This document shows, in pieces, positions 1 through 12,640 of a DNA stretch of 64,000 nt (the stretch's first letter is position 1; each line of letters begins with the position of its first letter). This stretch comes from Phorcus lineatus (Eukaryota; Mollusca; Gastropoda; Trochida; Trochidae): NCBI GenBank assembly GCA_921293015.1, contig OV121090.1, positions 34,631,082-34,695,081 of the forward strand, in the 5' to 3' direction. Both the position numbers and the translations under genes were made by a program. The notes beneath the pieces were generated by a model, which saw only the letters and a list, made by a program, of their open reading frames with translations, ran no database searches and was not told where the DNA came from.

Positions 1-3000
1 TTAAATGATCCACCAAACACTGTCAACCAATATTAGTCTCTTTGTCGGCTTAACATAAGTTTTCAAAATTAAGTTTGAGTCATATGCGTGCGCCACTGTC
101 CGGTTTTCGATCACAAATTTCAAATTATTTCTTCTTCATTGTTTCTTACTCAGCTGATTAAGTCAAAGATGCTGACTTTTAGAAACAATCACTATTTCTC
201 GATAAATTAAAATCATTAATAAAGTATGACATACATCCATTACCATAACTGTGTCCCTAGAAATCATATTTGAATCCAGACTCGCTTCCCCTATTACAAC
301 TTATATTGCGATTTTTACGTTTTCTTAAAATGTCAAGTCGCCTTTGACTGACAGTACGAAAAGTCAATGCTTGCATTGCTCAGCTGTCTTTGAAGCTGAT
401 TACGGAAATCTTGATGAATTCTGCTAAACTCTGACTTTGATGAATCGAGAAATTAATTTGAAAGCTCGTGACGATAAATCATCATGAAAAAAGGTGTAAA
501 AATACCAGTGATTGATCTTTCCACACTTCTTTTGAAATAAATAATATGGCAGTTCCATAGTGTGAACTTAGATAGAAATTGTGATCTAAATTTATTGAGA
601 TTGATTTGAATGTTATGCAGCGTAATTCATGCTCATTTGGTTAAAGCTTCTGCTTAATGGCAACCGCAGACTATCGTTATCATACATTCCCGATCAATTA
701 TCTATCCTCCTGGCCATCAGACCGTAATGACTCGATTTGCTGAAGGAATTGCCCCAAATTACCGTACGTAATTCGTCTTTCCATCCTTTAGTCCATTTGT
801 ACTCAATGTTTTATTATTATGTTTATTCCATGCCGGCGAAGCCGAGAGGGGACATATTGTAGCACGGTCCGTCTGTCCGAAGGGGGTTCCCCTCTTCCGA
901 AATCAACTCCTCCTTCACACATGCTTTGGATATATATGAGTGATGCGTATCTACTGTGATGATGCAAATAACATTTTTGGAGTTATTGCCCTTGACGTAT
1001 AGCGGTCAACTCTTCGAATTTATTAAGACAGTGCCTGTCTTGCAAAATCAAATTCTCCCATCGTTTGTTTTTTTATCAATCTTTCTGAACATTACATTTG
1101 CTTTGGATATGATGCTCATCGCTTTTTTCGGCATGATGCATTTATATTAAGAGTACTGGCTACTGACCTAAGACAGTGGATTTTTAAATTAATTTTAATT
1201 TCAATATTTGAGTAACTGTATTGTAAAATATTTCTTCCACAGTTTTTCAAATCAATGTTTCTGAAGCTTTACACATACCTTGGGGGTACATCAATGATTT
1301 TCATATACAAATTTAGGATGTGTGTAATGCATTTGTCCAGGGTTATGTCGCTTGACTTAGCGATTCGAGGTTTGGAAAATCCTGTACTTATTGATAATTC
1401 GTAAATTTGTAACTTACGATTAAACGTTCTCCTTTGATATTACAGGTCAAGGTCACATCTCAAATGAATTAACTATTCCAAATGAGGTTTATATGTTGTA
1501 TAGTGCCCTCATAAGGCCGCTAACTAAACCCAATTTTTGTACTTGATCCCTTTTGCCAAAATTAACATCTTTTGAAGCTGAAATCTTGCCATTCTGGTAC
1601 AACAGCGTATTTGTCAGCGTAGCCTGATAAGTGTAAAGGCAATCTCCTAAAGGTGTTTATTGTTGTATAAGGCTAAAGCTAATTCATAATCTGTATTTCT
1701 TGAGCCTGAAGCAAAAATATATCCTACCCCCGCGTCTTTTCATCCGCGGACTCCCACTATTGATGGATGGATACATTGGCTGGTTAAACAGAGAACGATG
1801 AAAGAGAAATGGCAAGGCAGACGGTTAAAGAGATATATGCTGATGCAGCATGGCGAAATCGATTCTCGGTTACCCTTTACAGCGTAATGTTCCGTTCTCT
1901 TCACATTCACACTTGAAAATCTTGTTCAGAAATATTAGTACTCAGAATACCCACCTTGCTGTGTCTTGTTTTGTAACAGTTACCCAGTTAAACAGCTTGA
2001 TACGAGATGTGGATAAATATGTTTGGTAACACCAAGATAATACAGACACTATAAATTGAAATTCTGCAAATACATCTCCTTATGATTGGCTGTTAACACG
2101 AAAGGGTGAGCTAAGAACAAATGTTGCAAGGTAAGTTCTTCAACGTAAGACAAAAAACCATCCTACTAAATCAGCGTATATGAATCCCTTCAACCCATTT
2201 TTGTGATCTTCATTTACAGAGAGAATGTCTTAAGAGGCTGAAATCTTGCGTATCGGTACGTTAGCCAGTTGGGATTAGTTCGTAGTGATGTGAGTCTCTC
2301 AAATGAAGGTGGACAATGCTATCAAAACATAATTCCACTTTTTCCAGAACAAAACCACCGAGATCTTGTGTAAAGAAGCATTAGCCGAGAAGAAATATAA
2401 ATTTCTGGTATTAAGCCACCGTGTCTGTGCGCAACAATTCAGTTTTCAAGGGCTTTTGCTTTTAGAGACGAAGACGAACCCATCACACCATCCGAAGCGA
2501 AAACAAGTGTTGCAAACTTTTTATATGAAATTATTGTTCAAGTGATCACAAATATTCATTTTCATTAAAAAAATCTTGATCCCATTTTAATTACTTCAGA
2601 GACTTTCTAATCGGGAGCAGTGAAAGTGTGAAAGAATTGCTGTTAAAGGTACGTTAAACCTCATTTCTCATTCACTCTCTCAGTGCGACGGAAGTGTAAG
2701 CCGTGTCAAAGGATGTGGCACTTCAGCTGCCATTCCATGTCATTTGGTTTTCGCTGTAAATGAAATGTAACTGAAATTTATTTTGAAATGTTTTGTCCAT
2801 TAACGAGGTTTTACTATATATCCCCGATAACAATCGGTTCATGCATGCAACGGTATGGTCCTTTCTGTTCTGATACTGACAATCGCGTTTTTCAACATTT
2901 TCACATGATTATAAAACAGCAAACAAGGTCTACAGAAGATATTTACGACCACATTCTATCTCCTTTGATGTTTACCATCAGCCTTAAAGTATTTCATTTG

Positions 3001-4488
3001 ACAATATATCTTAAAATGTTATGTTGTAGTAGAAAGTTGTCAATGTAAGTTTTCGCCATTCTCTCCCCGCAGAGGTAACGCCGTCATTAATTCCTATACA
3101 ACCTCTGTTCTAATAAAAGCAGTTCTCGGGCTTCCGGCAGGTTCCAATGGAGATGGAATATTGCAGCATAAGTTACCTTGTAATATTTTAGCCACTGAAA
3201 ACACCACATGCGTGGTGAACATGTTTGTTGTCACACAGTCCTAGTTTATGAAGTCGTCGCTAAATAAGGCAAATGTGTTTTGTAAAGATGACTCAATATG
3301 AAAAGTGCATATTCGATTAAAGTTAAGCTCTCCTAAAGCAAACAGAAATTTCTGAGAGTTTTGAAAGATAGCTTTTGGAAAGGCATCGCTTATTGCACAA
3401 CTTTAAACTGCATCAAATTAAGCTTTTACAATTCTAGACCGAGAAACGCTCGTCTTAGCACAGAGGTTGTATAGCAATTTATTATGGATCTACCTCTGTT
3501 GGGATGGAAAGCGATGAATATAGTCGGAAAGGCTTGAACTGTTGCAAAATTTCCGATTTTCTATTAATTCATGATCGACCCTTTGAGGAACAATACATGT
3601 AAAACATTTAAATTCACGAATACCGCTATCTCATCCAATTAAGCAAATATTATATTAGTTTTATTTAAGACATTTCAAAGACGGTGTTGAGTTAAAATAA
3701 GTTCCCTTTTTATTGCTATATTCATATGTTGTTTATGGCTATGGTGTAATATTACATGTTTTCCGTCTCTTTCGGCTAACAAGATCCACAGGTTAAATAA
3801 ATGCAATATTGCTTATAGCCCATTGAACCCCGCTCAATACTCAAACCCCCACTGTTTCAAACAGGATTAACTAATGTCAGTAGACTAAATACTTGAACTA
3901 ATCAATCTACTGTAAAAGAATTCACGTGGCTTCCACATGAACCCGAAAAAAAAATGTTAAATAATTAAATTATACTTGAATAAATTCAGACTTTGTGATG
4001 TAAACGATATGCTGCATTCTGATTGGATCAGACATGGTCATGTGATCGGTATACATTTCAATGAACCCAAAGTTGAGGGTTATACAAAATAACCTTCAGT
4101 AAATGCAGGTTATACGATATCGTGCCGGACCGACACCCTAAAGTGACAGCTGACAGCTGATAGCCAAAACACGCTGTACTGTCACCTAGATTCTGGACAG
4201 TATAAATACGCGAGTGTTATTTGTTAACTTTGATCTATTTAAATTAAACTTTACATTTTCCACTTTTTTCCAAAAATATAATCATTGTTAGTTTTTTGAT
4301 ACACAAAATGTATTATTTGTAGAATAAAAAAGTGTCATTTTTACCGAGTCTTTGGAACTATTTTGTTTATGCGTCTGAATACGGGTAGAGATCCGTCTTG
4401 GTGTAACCGTTACGTAGGTCAGTGCGACAAGCAGCTATAGAATTGCATTTCGAATGCATTTTCGCTTTAAATACAACGTTTGAATTTA
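1..4488. other. Gene-less repeat-bearing DNA
   Basis: No reading frame here exceeds 86 codons and none resembles a known family. The stretch holds scraps of dispersed repeats: a 'cgaagccgagagggga...gtccgtctgtccg' block near 831-890, sequences around 1565-1625, 2165-2190 and 2240-2260 that recur near 10.46, 35.09 and 35.22 kb ('atcagcgta...', 'gaaatctt.c.tactggtac'), and the inverted-repeat element listed at 3070-3498. Confidence 0.6.
3070..3498. repeat. Inverted-repeat element, about 60-bp arms
   Basis: The arm at 3070-3129 (starting cagaggtaacgccgtc) pairs with the reverse complement of 3439-3498. Both arms share the core ctatacaacctctgt. The same arm sequence recurs as an inverted pair at 10551-10976, so this looks like a small non-autonomous element family. 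No target duplication was identified. Confidence 0.55.
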
Positions 4489-4661
4489 TAAGAAATGAAT
4501 TTCATCATATGGTTGTCCACACGGTTATAACCTGTTTGAAACTTGTAAGATAAACTTTTGTATAACCGGCGTCGCAAGCTTGCCGGTTATACAAGTTTAT
4601 CTTACAAGTTTCAAACAGGTTATAACCGTGTGGACAACCATATGATGAAATTCATTTCTTA
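4489..4661. repeat. Near-perfect hairpin, about 80-bp arms
   Basis: Positions 4489-4572 are almost exactly the reverse complement of 4580-4661, with a loop of roughly 10 bases (gtcgcaagctt) and one 2-base insertion in the left arm (aaacttttg against acaagttt). The outer ends read taagaaatgaa / ttcatttctta. This is the compact architecture of a foldback MITE; no coding capacity. Confidence 0.85.
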
Positions 4662-5129
4662 ATTACATTGTATCATACCAACTTACTATAATGGTTATTT
4701 CATGGCTGCAACATTCTGTTGAGTTTTTTTTACAATAACAGTCTGTATCCTGATAAAGTTTTGTTTACTATCCACACTGTCGTAGGAACTTGGCACACCA
4801 GTTCACCATTACATACAGTTCACTTTCAAATCTTGTCCAGTATCACTTGCTTGATAATCGTGTCAGTATCTACCTCGAAACCTCGCTCTCGGGTAAAGTT
4901 CTTTTCAAAATGAATGTATGTATAAATAAATTGAATGCGTCTCTCATTTTTCTATTGATAATATTCAAAATCAAGTTTGATTGATAGACGAGAACAAGCT
5001 GATAAACTTTTTAATGGTTTGCAGTTATGAACCCATCTGATGTAAATGGTAAGGAGATGATCGTTAATCTCTATTATACACCTTTTTTCAAACTCTTTAA
5101 AGTAAACCAAAATATTCATCATCTGTTAT

Positions 5130-5700
5130 CCCGATTTGATTAAGAGAGAACCTCGGGGAAACCATGCAGGTTGTAAATTAGGGACAAATGTGATTCGGAA
5201 TCCGTAGAAGAGGATCTAATATTGATCGACGACACATAACTGAATTGTAATTCAAACCAACTGACATATTTTTAAGGTGGTATGTTATCCATTCTCTAAA
5301 AACAAGAAGCCGACCCATCCCAATAGTGCATGCATGTACGTTATGTAAAACCAAACTTTTTATAACGGTAACATGGCAACATTGTATTTTCTAGAATTAA
5401 TGCCCATTCAAAAAATTCTAAAATTCAATGTAAGGGGCTTTTTCATTGAACATCTTTTTTTTCGGAATTAGTTTCTTAGAGTACCATTGGACAGGTTTTC
5501 TCAGAAACTGTTACATTTTGATCTTTAAAATGTTTGGTTGTTTGTACACATGATGGTACTCGATAGCTTTAAAAGTTAATTCCTAAATATCGTATAATTT
5601 ACAATAGAATTGCCACCCTCGTATCTGTATTTGAACTTGGTGCTGATGTCTCTTAACATTGTTTAAAACTTGTTGTGGAAAGTATTTTGATTAAAAACAT
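5130..5700. repeat. Diverged duplicate of 42865-43560 (copy A1)
   Basis: Long runs match the segment at 42.87-43.56 kb in the same order and orientation: 'gaaaccatgcaggttgtaaatta', 'atattgatcgacgacacat' followed by 'aactgaattgtaat', 'gaagccgac', 'gatactcgat-like' and 'gtatctg.a.ttgaactt' blocks. Divergence is considerable, with indels, so this is an old intrachromosomal duplication or two copies of one large repeat. Confidence 0.7.
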
Positions 5701-5830
5701 GTTGTGGAAAGTATTTTTATTAAAAACATGTTGTGGAAAGTATTTTGATTAAAAACATGTTGTTGAAAGTATTTTGATTAAAAACATGCTGTGAAAACTG
5801 TTTTGACTAAAACATGTTGGGAAATATGTT
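5663..5830. repeat. 29-bp minisatellite, about 5-6 copies
   Basis: Tandem units with the consensus aaaaacatgttgtggaaa followed by gtattttgatt; the last two units are the most diverged. No coding potential. Confidence 0.85.
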
Positions 5831-6939
5831 TAGCATTTTAGAAGACCTTTTTTTGCAACATTTATAGGTTTAAATGCATTAATGGATGCAAACAAGTCAA
5901 TAACATCCTTAACTAAGTGTCAAGGCGAGTTCATATGAATACGAATAAATCAGGCCACCACATGCTATAATGACATGGTAACCTATTATTCATTATACAT
6001 TCGTATCGACAACGTGACATATAACTAATCTTTCTAAGATATTTTCAAAATGAGACTCATCAAACTCTTTTCAAACATATCCTGACACAATACATCAGAC
6101 TAAAACGTCAAAGTCTATTCAAGCTCTAAAACATCGTAATGCTTTTTTCACTTTTAAGGAATTATGTATGTTTATAATTCAAAAATTAAAGCCTGCAAGG
6201 GTATATGCATCTTCAAATGTTTGGGACAGTTTCGATCTTATACAATTTCAAGGGAGAGGGCGGCCTCTTTTCACCTGTATCTCCACGAAGTAGGTTGGTC
6301 ATCACTAGCAGTCTAGGAGCTTCTTTTCCATGAATCACATTTTACCTAGCAATAACAAGTGAATATTGATTAAAGGCACTATTAGTAAATAATGCTTAAT
6401 AGATAAATATTTTCCGAATTTTACCTACTGTTAATGTGCATTTGAAATAACATCAGAGAAAAAAGAGAATAGTTTTCGAACATCGACACATTCGTATCAA
6501 GAATACTTTACGGGAGGGAAGATATCACAAGTTCTCAGCTTCACCTGTTAACTTCTCTTGTTGATGTACACACATCATTTGCTTCCATTAACTTTATATG
6601 TTGTTCTTAGTGTTGTCATACAGTCGTTAACAAACGTGTTTAGGAAAATCGGCGACAGTCGTCCTTCAGGAAACGGTGTGCTCAAAGCTGAATTATTTAC
6701 GTATATTTCATACCTACGAAGGGAAGCTGAAGACAGAACGAAAGATTTGAAAGATTTTGACATTTCATTAAAAGGGAATAAAAACCATCTCATCAATGTA
6801 GTTCCTGTGTATAAGATGCAATTTGAACAATAGAGAATGCATCTATAATGAAATAAGAATCGTAATCGTAAAATACAGTACGGACACAACCAATTAACCA
6901 CGGTGTTAAACATACCATACCACAAAGTAACGTCTGTCG

Positions 6940-7535
6940 CATGGTCAATCAACCCAATATCCAACACATTAATCGACTCCATAGATACATCAAAGCAGCC
7001 ATAAAAAGGAATATTACATTATTTTCTATTATGATAAGTCAGGAGACCGTTGCCCTTTTGTAATGATGCTATTTACATTAAAAGTAGGGTAGTGATAAAA
7101 AGTCACGATAATCCTGGAATACGGGATTTTACGCCCTTTTGTAATGATGTTATTTACGTTAAAAGTAGAGTAGTGATAAAAAGTCACGATTATCCTGGAA
7201 TACGTGAATTTACGTAGATATAGTAAAAAGTTACGATTATCCTGGGATACGTAAATTTACGTAGATATAGTCAAAAAGTCACGATTATCTTGGGATACTT
7301 GATTTTACGTAGATATAGTCACCCAGGACTGAAGTTTTTCCATCATTAAGTATTATTTTCAAATTATGTTTTGATTTCATCTTGTTATAACACAAACATC
7401 CACTCGGCACAATCTTGGCATGAGGTGATAGAATTAATAGCGTTGCTTGAAAGATCGGCAACCTCAATGAAATCTTATCGAAATTATCCCTAGCGTCTCG
7501 CTGCGTTTCTAATCTTTGTACCGCTCCAAACAAGT
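6940..7535. repeat. Tandem block and second part of copy A1
   Basis: The block at 7040-7205 contains two copies of an approximately 85-bp unit ('cccttttgtaatgatg.tatttac.ttaaaagtag'), followed to 7320 by a 50-60-bp unit built on 'gtcacgattatcctggaatacg' split by small indels and 'tttacgtagatatagt'. Flanking sequence (gtcagga.gccgttgccctt; tcttggcatgag; tcgctgcgttt) matches 45380-45660 in the same order, extending the A1/A2 duplication. Confidence 0.7.
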
Positions 7536-7799
7536 AATAAATTCCTACGCTAACCGGTAGTATATTATGAGCACTTCTGCAACTGCTTGTAGATTACCCT
7601 AACGGCAAAAATTTCAATGAAAACTTTCAGCATATGAAAGGCAATGCAAACACGTTTGTTGAGCCTTAGCGCTGATTAGTTCGAGTGCATTGGGCACCTG
7701 TTTTGAGCTCTGTGAAGCCGTTTTCAAATCAACAACGAAGCACCCAGTTAAAGTTTCTTAAAGTTAAGAAAATTAGGCACCATACACGAAATATAACAT

Positions 7800-8010
7800 C
7801 GACTGTTTAGTATGTGGATTGGGAATATGGCATTCACATCATTAAGTAAATAGCAAACGTTAGATGCTGGTTAGAATATTATATTAGCGAGGGTTTGATT
7901 AACGTAAAGTGGTGAATCGCCAGACCAAACATGTCAAACTCACATCTTAAATTGTTTTGTAATCTAGCCACGGGTTTAACAAGGAGAAAGACTGAAATAC
8001 GTCTTTACAA
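7800..8010. repeat. Diverged duplicate of 12600-12790
   Basis: Shared stretches in order include 'atttggcatacacatc'-like, 'taagatgctggt', 'aacatgtcaaa', 'attgttttctagccacg'-like and 'gagaa.ga.atg'. Sequence beyond the 8014-8496 element resumes the match ('aacttcaattcattaa..tctatat', 'ttacgtagaatgaat') to 12960-13040, so the element interrupts this duplicate. Confidence 0.6.
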
Positions 8011-8013
8011 TCA

Positions 8014-8496
8014 TTAAAGAGCCACTCCGTGTGTTGCCTGAGTCATATATGCTAACTTAATTAATGGTGTCATTTGATCGTGAAGTAATGACTGTGACTG
8101 TTACCAAAAAGACACATTTTAAAGCTAATTTGTATTGTACAGTGACAATATGAAGGTAGAACGTCGCAATTATGATTGAAAACTGGACAGTGGGCGAGCG
8201 TCAAATGGTCAAACGTAATTTTGGAGACTTATCTAAAACAGCCAGGAGGGCAGTTAGGAGTTGATAGTGTTTGATAGGTTAAATAACTAGTATACATGTA
8301 TATTGGACGTGATATCTACACCTCTGTGCATTTATAAGGCTGTTTTTAGATTTTCATGGACAACCAGTATTTGTCATATATATGTCTCTTGGACATAAAA
8401 AGTTAGGATGTTTTGATTTTATATCACCACATATGACAATTAGGTTTGTATCAAAGGTAAATAATATGTTATGAAAATCACGCAGTGGCTCTTTAA
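8014..8496. mobile_element. MITE, TTAA or TA flanked
   Basis: Terminal inverted repeats AGAGCCACTccGTG and CACgcAGTGGCTCT are flanked on both sides by TTAA. This fits a TTAA (piggyBac-like) target duplication, or a TA duplication with longer TIRs; the palindromic flank cannot separate the two. The internal sequence is related to 14020-14340 and 58660-58990. The related duplicate at 12.8-12.95 kb lacks these TIRs. Non-coding. Confidence 0.6.
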
Positions 8497-10117
8497 CATC
8501 TCGTAACCTCTAAAAAGTGTAAACTTCAATTCATTAATTTCTATATGGCTCAAGCCTATCTGTTTGAAGAACTATTACGTAGAATGAATCAAATTACATG
8601 AAGGTTTAATCAGACGTAGGAGGTCCATTCTGATCCCAACGTTCGTTCCTGCGTTCGAAATTTTTCAAGAGGATAATTCGAAAAAGAGGGGACTTTGTAA
8701 CATACAATTTGACGGGTGTTGTTCCTGTTTTTGTATCTTGTAGGAATTAAAATATTAAGGGCAATAGAAAATTTTAAAATTTCAAGGGAACTTGAAAACA
8801 AATTTTGTTGATAATTGCTTCGAACTACACATGTACTTGCACATAAACAGATTAGTGAAACGAGTAATTTATCTGTTAGATGTTATACATACATGACTAT
8901 GTTAAAAAATAAAAATGTCTTACCGACTGCTAATGTTCATGTCAGCTATAAGTTTAAAGTGCAACTCCCGGAACATTTTGCGTCAAGTTCTACGATCTGT
9001 CACAATAGTGCTTTACAAAAATGTACATGAACATTTTATACTCGTGAAAATCACATTGGTTAGTTAACAGGCGTAAATTTCGTCTTTCTTCTGCTATTCA
9101 AATATCTGAAATAAGAAAGTGCAAATTTACACTTTAAGTGTGTGCAATTTACGTGTAGCAATGCATTTCTACTTTTTGTAACGATTTCTAAACCATTAAA
9201 ATAGAATGTTAAAAGATATTGAAAAGGTAAGTTTATTAAAATTAGTATTACATAACGAAAACCTTTTGATAATGACAGAAGTTACAATTATTAATGTAAT
9301 TATGTCAAAACAACATTGAAACTCAAATGTTTGATAACAATATGTGTTTCAGATTGCTATGAAAATACATTGATGGTAAAATATTGAAGAGCTTTACTAT
9401 TGAATTTCCTATCACAATACCAATATTGAATGTAATAATGAGAAGAACTTATTTCAAAGATTCCATACACGAATTCGAAAATGGCACTTTATGAAAAGGG
9501 GAAAAACAACAAAATCACCAATGGGTTTTCCGTGTAGAGAAGGTGAAATCATTGATTCAGCAATGCAGATATACTGGGTGCAATGTAAAATGTAATAGTA
9601 TAATGATCATTTAGCTTTTTCCGTTAGGTATACCATACTTTCGTAAAGTAGGTATGAGAATTTCACCACCCAAAAACGTGGTGTTGATTACATTTGGGAT
9701 GGATGCGAAGTTACTCGTTAAATGCCACAGTTGAAATCTACTTAGATCTACGAAAACACACGATTACAAAGGCAAATTACTATTCTTTAATAAATCGAAA
9801 TCTATTACAGTATCATTTACTTTAAAATTATTAAGACATAAGATGTACGTAAATTCATTTTAGATAGATATAGTGTTAAAATATGCACATACATTTACAA
9901 CTTTGCTTGGTTAACTTAGTCGAATCAATCCAGGATCTCCTGAAACCTCACCTTTTGGAATGTTATGATCAACAAGAATAGAATAATGAAGCAATACAAA
10001 TTGCACTGATGAATACGACATGGGAATAAAAGGAAGACAAGTTTTCTGGATAACAAATTCATTGTGAAATTCAGAACGTTTCGGAATATATGTTCTCTCC
10101 ATCAGGTGGAAGGAGAC

Positions 10118-10243
10118 CTGGGCCTGCTTTCACAAAGCAACCTTAACTAAGGTTAACCTTAACTCCCATACTTTAACATTGCACTAAGGTTACCTTAAGG
10201 ACTTACGATCACCTTAGGGCTTCGTGAAAGGAGGCCCTGCAGG
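10118..10243. mobile_element. Short hairpin MITE ('cctttcacaaagc' family)
   Basis: Ends read gggcctgctttcacaaagc and gcttcgtgaaaggaggccc, inverted relative to each other. The interior is rich in ccttaactaagg/ccttaagg palindromes. A longer relative lies at 25602-26080 and shares the internal block 'taaccttagtgcaatgtt'. Non-coding. Confidence 0.7.
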
Positions 10244-10550
10244 TAACTTACCGTGGCAGATATGCTATGATACAAACTGACCATCACGAGAAGTCTAACA
10301 AGTGACAGGAGACCGTACTTGTTGTGGTCGATAATAGAAAGAAGTTGAAATCTCCACTATACCTTCCTGTCAATAGGTCGTTCAGAACATGATATATAGC
10401 GAATCCTTATATCTGAAAAGAATTGATCAAAACCTGTACATTAAAGCTAGGTGGAGATAGTGCTACATCAGCGTATTTGTATCCTGCACCAGACACTTGA
10501 CTCAATGTATTATCGCGGCGTGCTTCAGAGACCCCGAGAGCTGAAACTCT

Positions 10551-10976
10551 CCCAACAGACGTACATGTAGCTCCGTCATAAATTCCTCTACAACCCCTGT
10601 CCCAATACAAGGGTTTTTCGGTCTATAATGTATTAGTCTGATGGATGCAATCAATGTTATTTGTGCTATCAGCAAAGCCGTTTAAAGCATTATCCGTTTT
10701 TCTGTATGCTTTCGAAAAGATAAACTTTATTCTTGGATGCACTTTAAGTTCTCTTTGTACATTATATTCGCCTCATATGGCAACTGCATCATTACATAGG
10801 CAGTGTGTGACAACAACGATGGTGTTCATGCATTCGGTGTTTTCTCTGGCGGAAATAATGTTAGGTAATTGATGTTGCAATGGTTTGCCTATGTTGGAAC
10901 CTACCGGGCACTCGAGAAGAGCTCGTACGACGACAGAGCTTGTTTAGGAATTAATGACGGAGCTACTTCTGTTGGG
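10551..10976. repeat. Inverted-repeat element related to 3070-3498
   Basis: Arm 10551-10621 (cccaacagacgtac..., core gctccgtcataaattcct) pairs with the reverse complement of 10912-10976 (core aggaattaatgacggagc). The arms are homologous to those at 3.1/3.5 kb. The direct motif 'atcagcgtattt' occurs just outside at about 10468 and 11027. Confidence 0.55.
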
Positions 10977-12356
10977 AATGAATGCCGTAAGCTATGCCAG
11001 CTGGAGCTTAAAAGGACAGTCCTATCAGCGTATTTTTGTGGAAACGAAATTCAAGAGGACGTTCCTGTTTAATCATATTTATTAGTAGTATTACAAGGCA
11101 TTGTTGATTGGTATTATCATAAATAATTTATAAACGTGTGGATATTCTATCCACTCAAAAAGCTCATTGTCATACATCATTGGGAGCAACAAACACCTCC
11201 ATCCAACATGAGAATCTTTGCAGTTTCAGCAGGACTCAAAAGACGTATTAATTCATAAGGTTTTACAAATAAGCTGCATATTGTTGAGAAAAACAAGTGT
11301 TGTAAATAATTGACATTTTGATAAATGCAATCACCTTGTGAGTTGAAAGTTTTTTCGCTTGGATTATCTTTATTATAAGGTCTCAATGCTGGGTGTAGGT
11401 TTCGACTGTAAACAGCGATTTCACTGGCTGCAGGCAATCTCATTAAATCTAAATGCTCCGTGACATTATGCGTGTAGATCTCACCAGACTCCGCTACGTG
11501 AGCCGTCAGGTTTGCCTCTGACATAATACAAATCAGCCAATCAGCGAGTTCGCCCCGTAAGGTATGGTGCAGGCGAATTGTATTTCGCTTGTGCGCTTTT
11601 CAGGACTCGGAAAACGAAACGAAAAACTCTTTTCCGAATTTCGAACTGTTATCTTTTGCAAAGCAAAATTTGCTTACCTCAACGTTATCCTTAAGTAGAC
11701 AGTAGTTATCCAAAATGCTTCTTTTGGAAACAGAAACGTTGAATAAACGTTTCGTCTGTAAGCTGTTGTAATCGTCGAATAATTTTCAATTTCGTGAAAC
11801 AAATTAAACATAGATATGTTAAGAAACTAAAACCACCAAAACATGTACAAAAACCAATCAGAGGTTTCTTGATAATTATATATTAGTCAAATGCGACGTT
11901 GATATGCTAATGAGATTTACGCTAGTTTCCTCAAAGACTGACATGTTATAACTAACCATGCTGGGTTATTATTCGAGTATAGGACAAAGGCTAATTACTT
12001 CAACTTGTTCTCTGAAATCTATTATCTGCGTAACGTAGTGCAGCAATAATTCATTGACATTTTCCTGCAGGTTAGCAGCTAGTAAGGGCGGTAACTCGTG
12101 ATCACGATAGATATCGCTGCCTTATTTCACAGGTTTTGTTACCGATGAGGGCAAGGTAGCCGTTGGACATAAGGCAAAAAGTGGAGATTTAAAAGCATAT
12201 ACGCCGTGAAAACATATCGCGGTATTCAATGCTAAAAATCGTATTTAAAAATCAACTCTATACATGTGTGATAATAAGGATTTCTATACAACTGTTTTGA
12301 CAGAATAAACACTGATCAAGTTCTAGAGGTGATGTCTCTCTTGTAAGATAATATAG
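10977..12356. other. Gene-less interval
   Basis: One unrecognised 115-codon open frame on the minus strand (11177-11524) begins with ATG just downstream of a CCAAT-containing stretch (agccaatcagcg, 11534-11545). I recognise no domain, and no splice context convinces me it is a gene. Confidence 0.4.
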
Positions 12357-12640
12357 TATTCCCTGCCTAGTCATAGGAATGGGCAAATTGAACGTTGAAT
12401 TGCCCTCCGCTGCTGGGGATTGGGCAGGCAGGTTGTAAAAAGCAGGGGTGCTAGTAATTCTGGGAATTTATGAAGTCATGTAAGTTATAACTCTATAGTT
12501 GTATAATCTCTCTATCCTTGTCTTTTCCCTCGGATTTGGGCAAATTTAATGTTGAATTTTCCCGGAATGGTGCAGGTTTGGCTCAAAAACCTAGGGAGTG
12601 TCTAATTCCGGGAATTTGGCATACACATCCTCAAGTCAAT
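12357..12640. repeat. Diverged tandem duplication, about 165-bp period
   Basis: The segment starting ttccctgcctagtcatagg at about 12360 is repeated near 12525 (ttccctcggatttgggcaaa). Both copies contain gggcaaatt.aa.gttgaatt and end in att..gggaattt. The second copy runs into the duplicate of 7.8-8.0 kb. Confidence 0.55.

Larger units (their letters stand above)
4662..10117. other. Gene-less interval with diverged repeats
   Basis: Apart from the repeats listed separately I see no supportable gene. A pair of overlapping opposite-strand open frames at 6558-6982 (91 and 135 codons) resembles nothing I recognise. Confidence 0.5.

Noticed and set aside
6558-6982. Overlapping opposite-strand ORFs of 91 and 135 codons
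   Set aside because: No domain, no splice context and no recognisable similarity; probably chance.
11177-11524. A 115-codon minus-strand ORF downstream of a CCAAT motif
   Set aside because: Composition is protein-like but I recognise no family and see no flanking exons.
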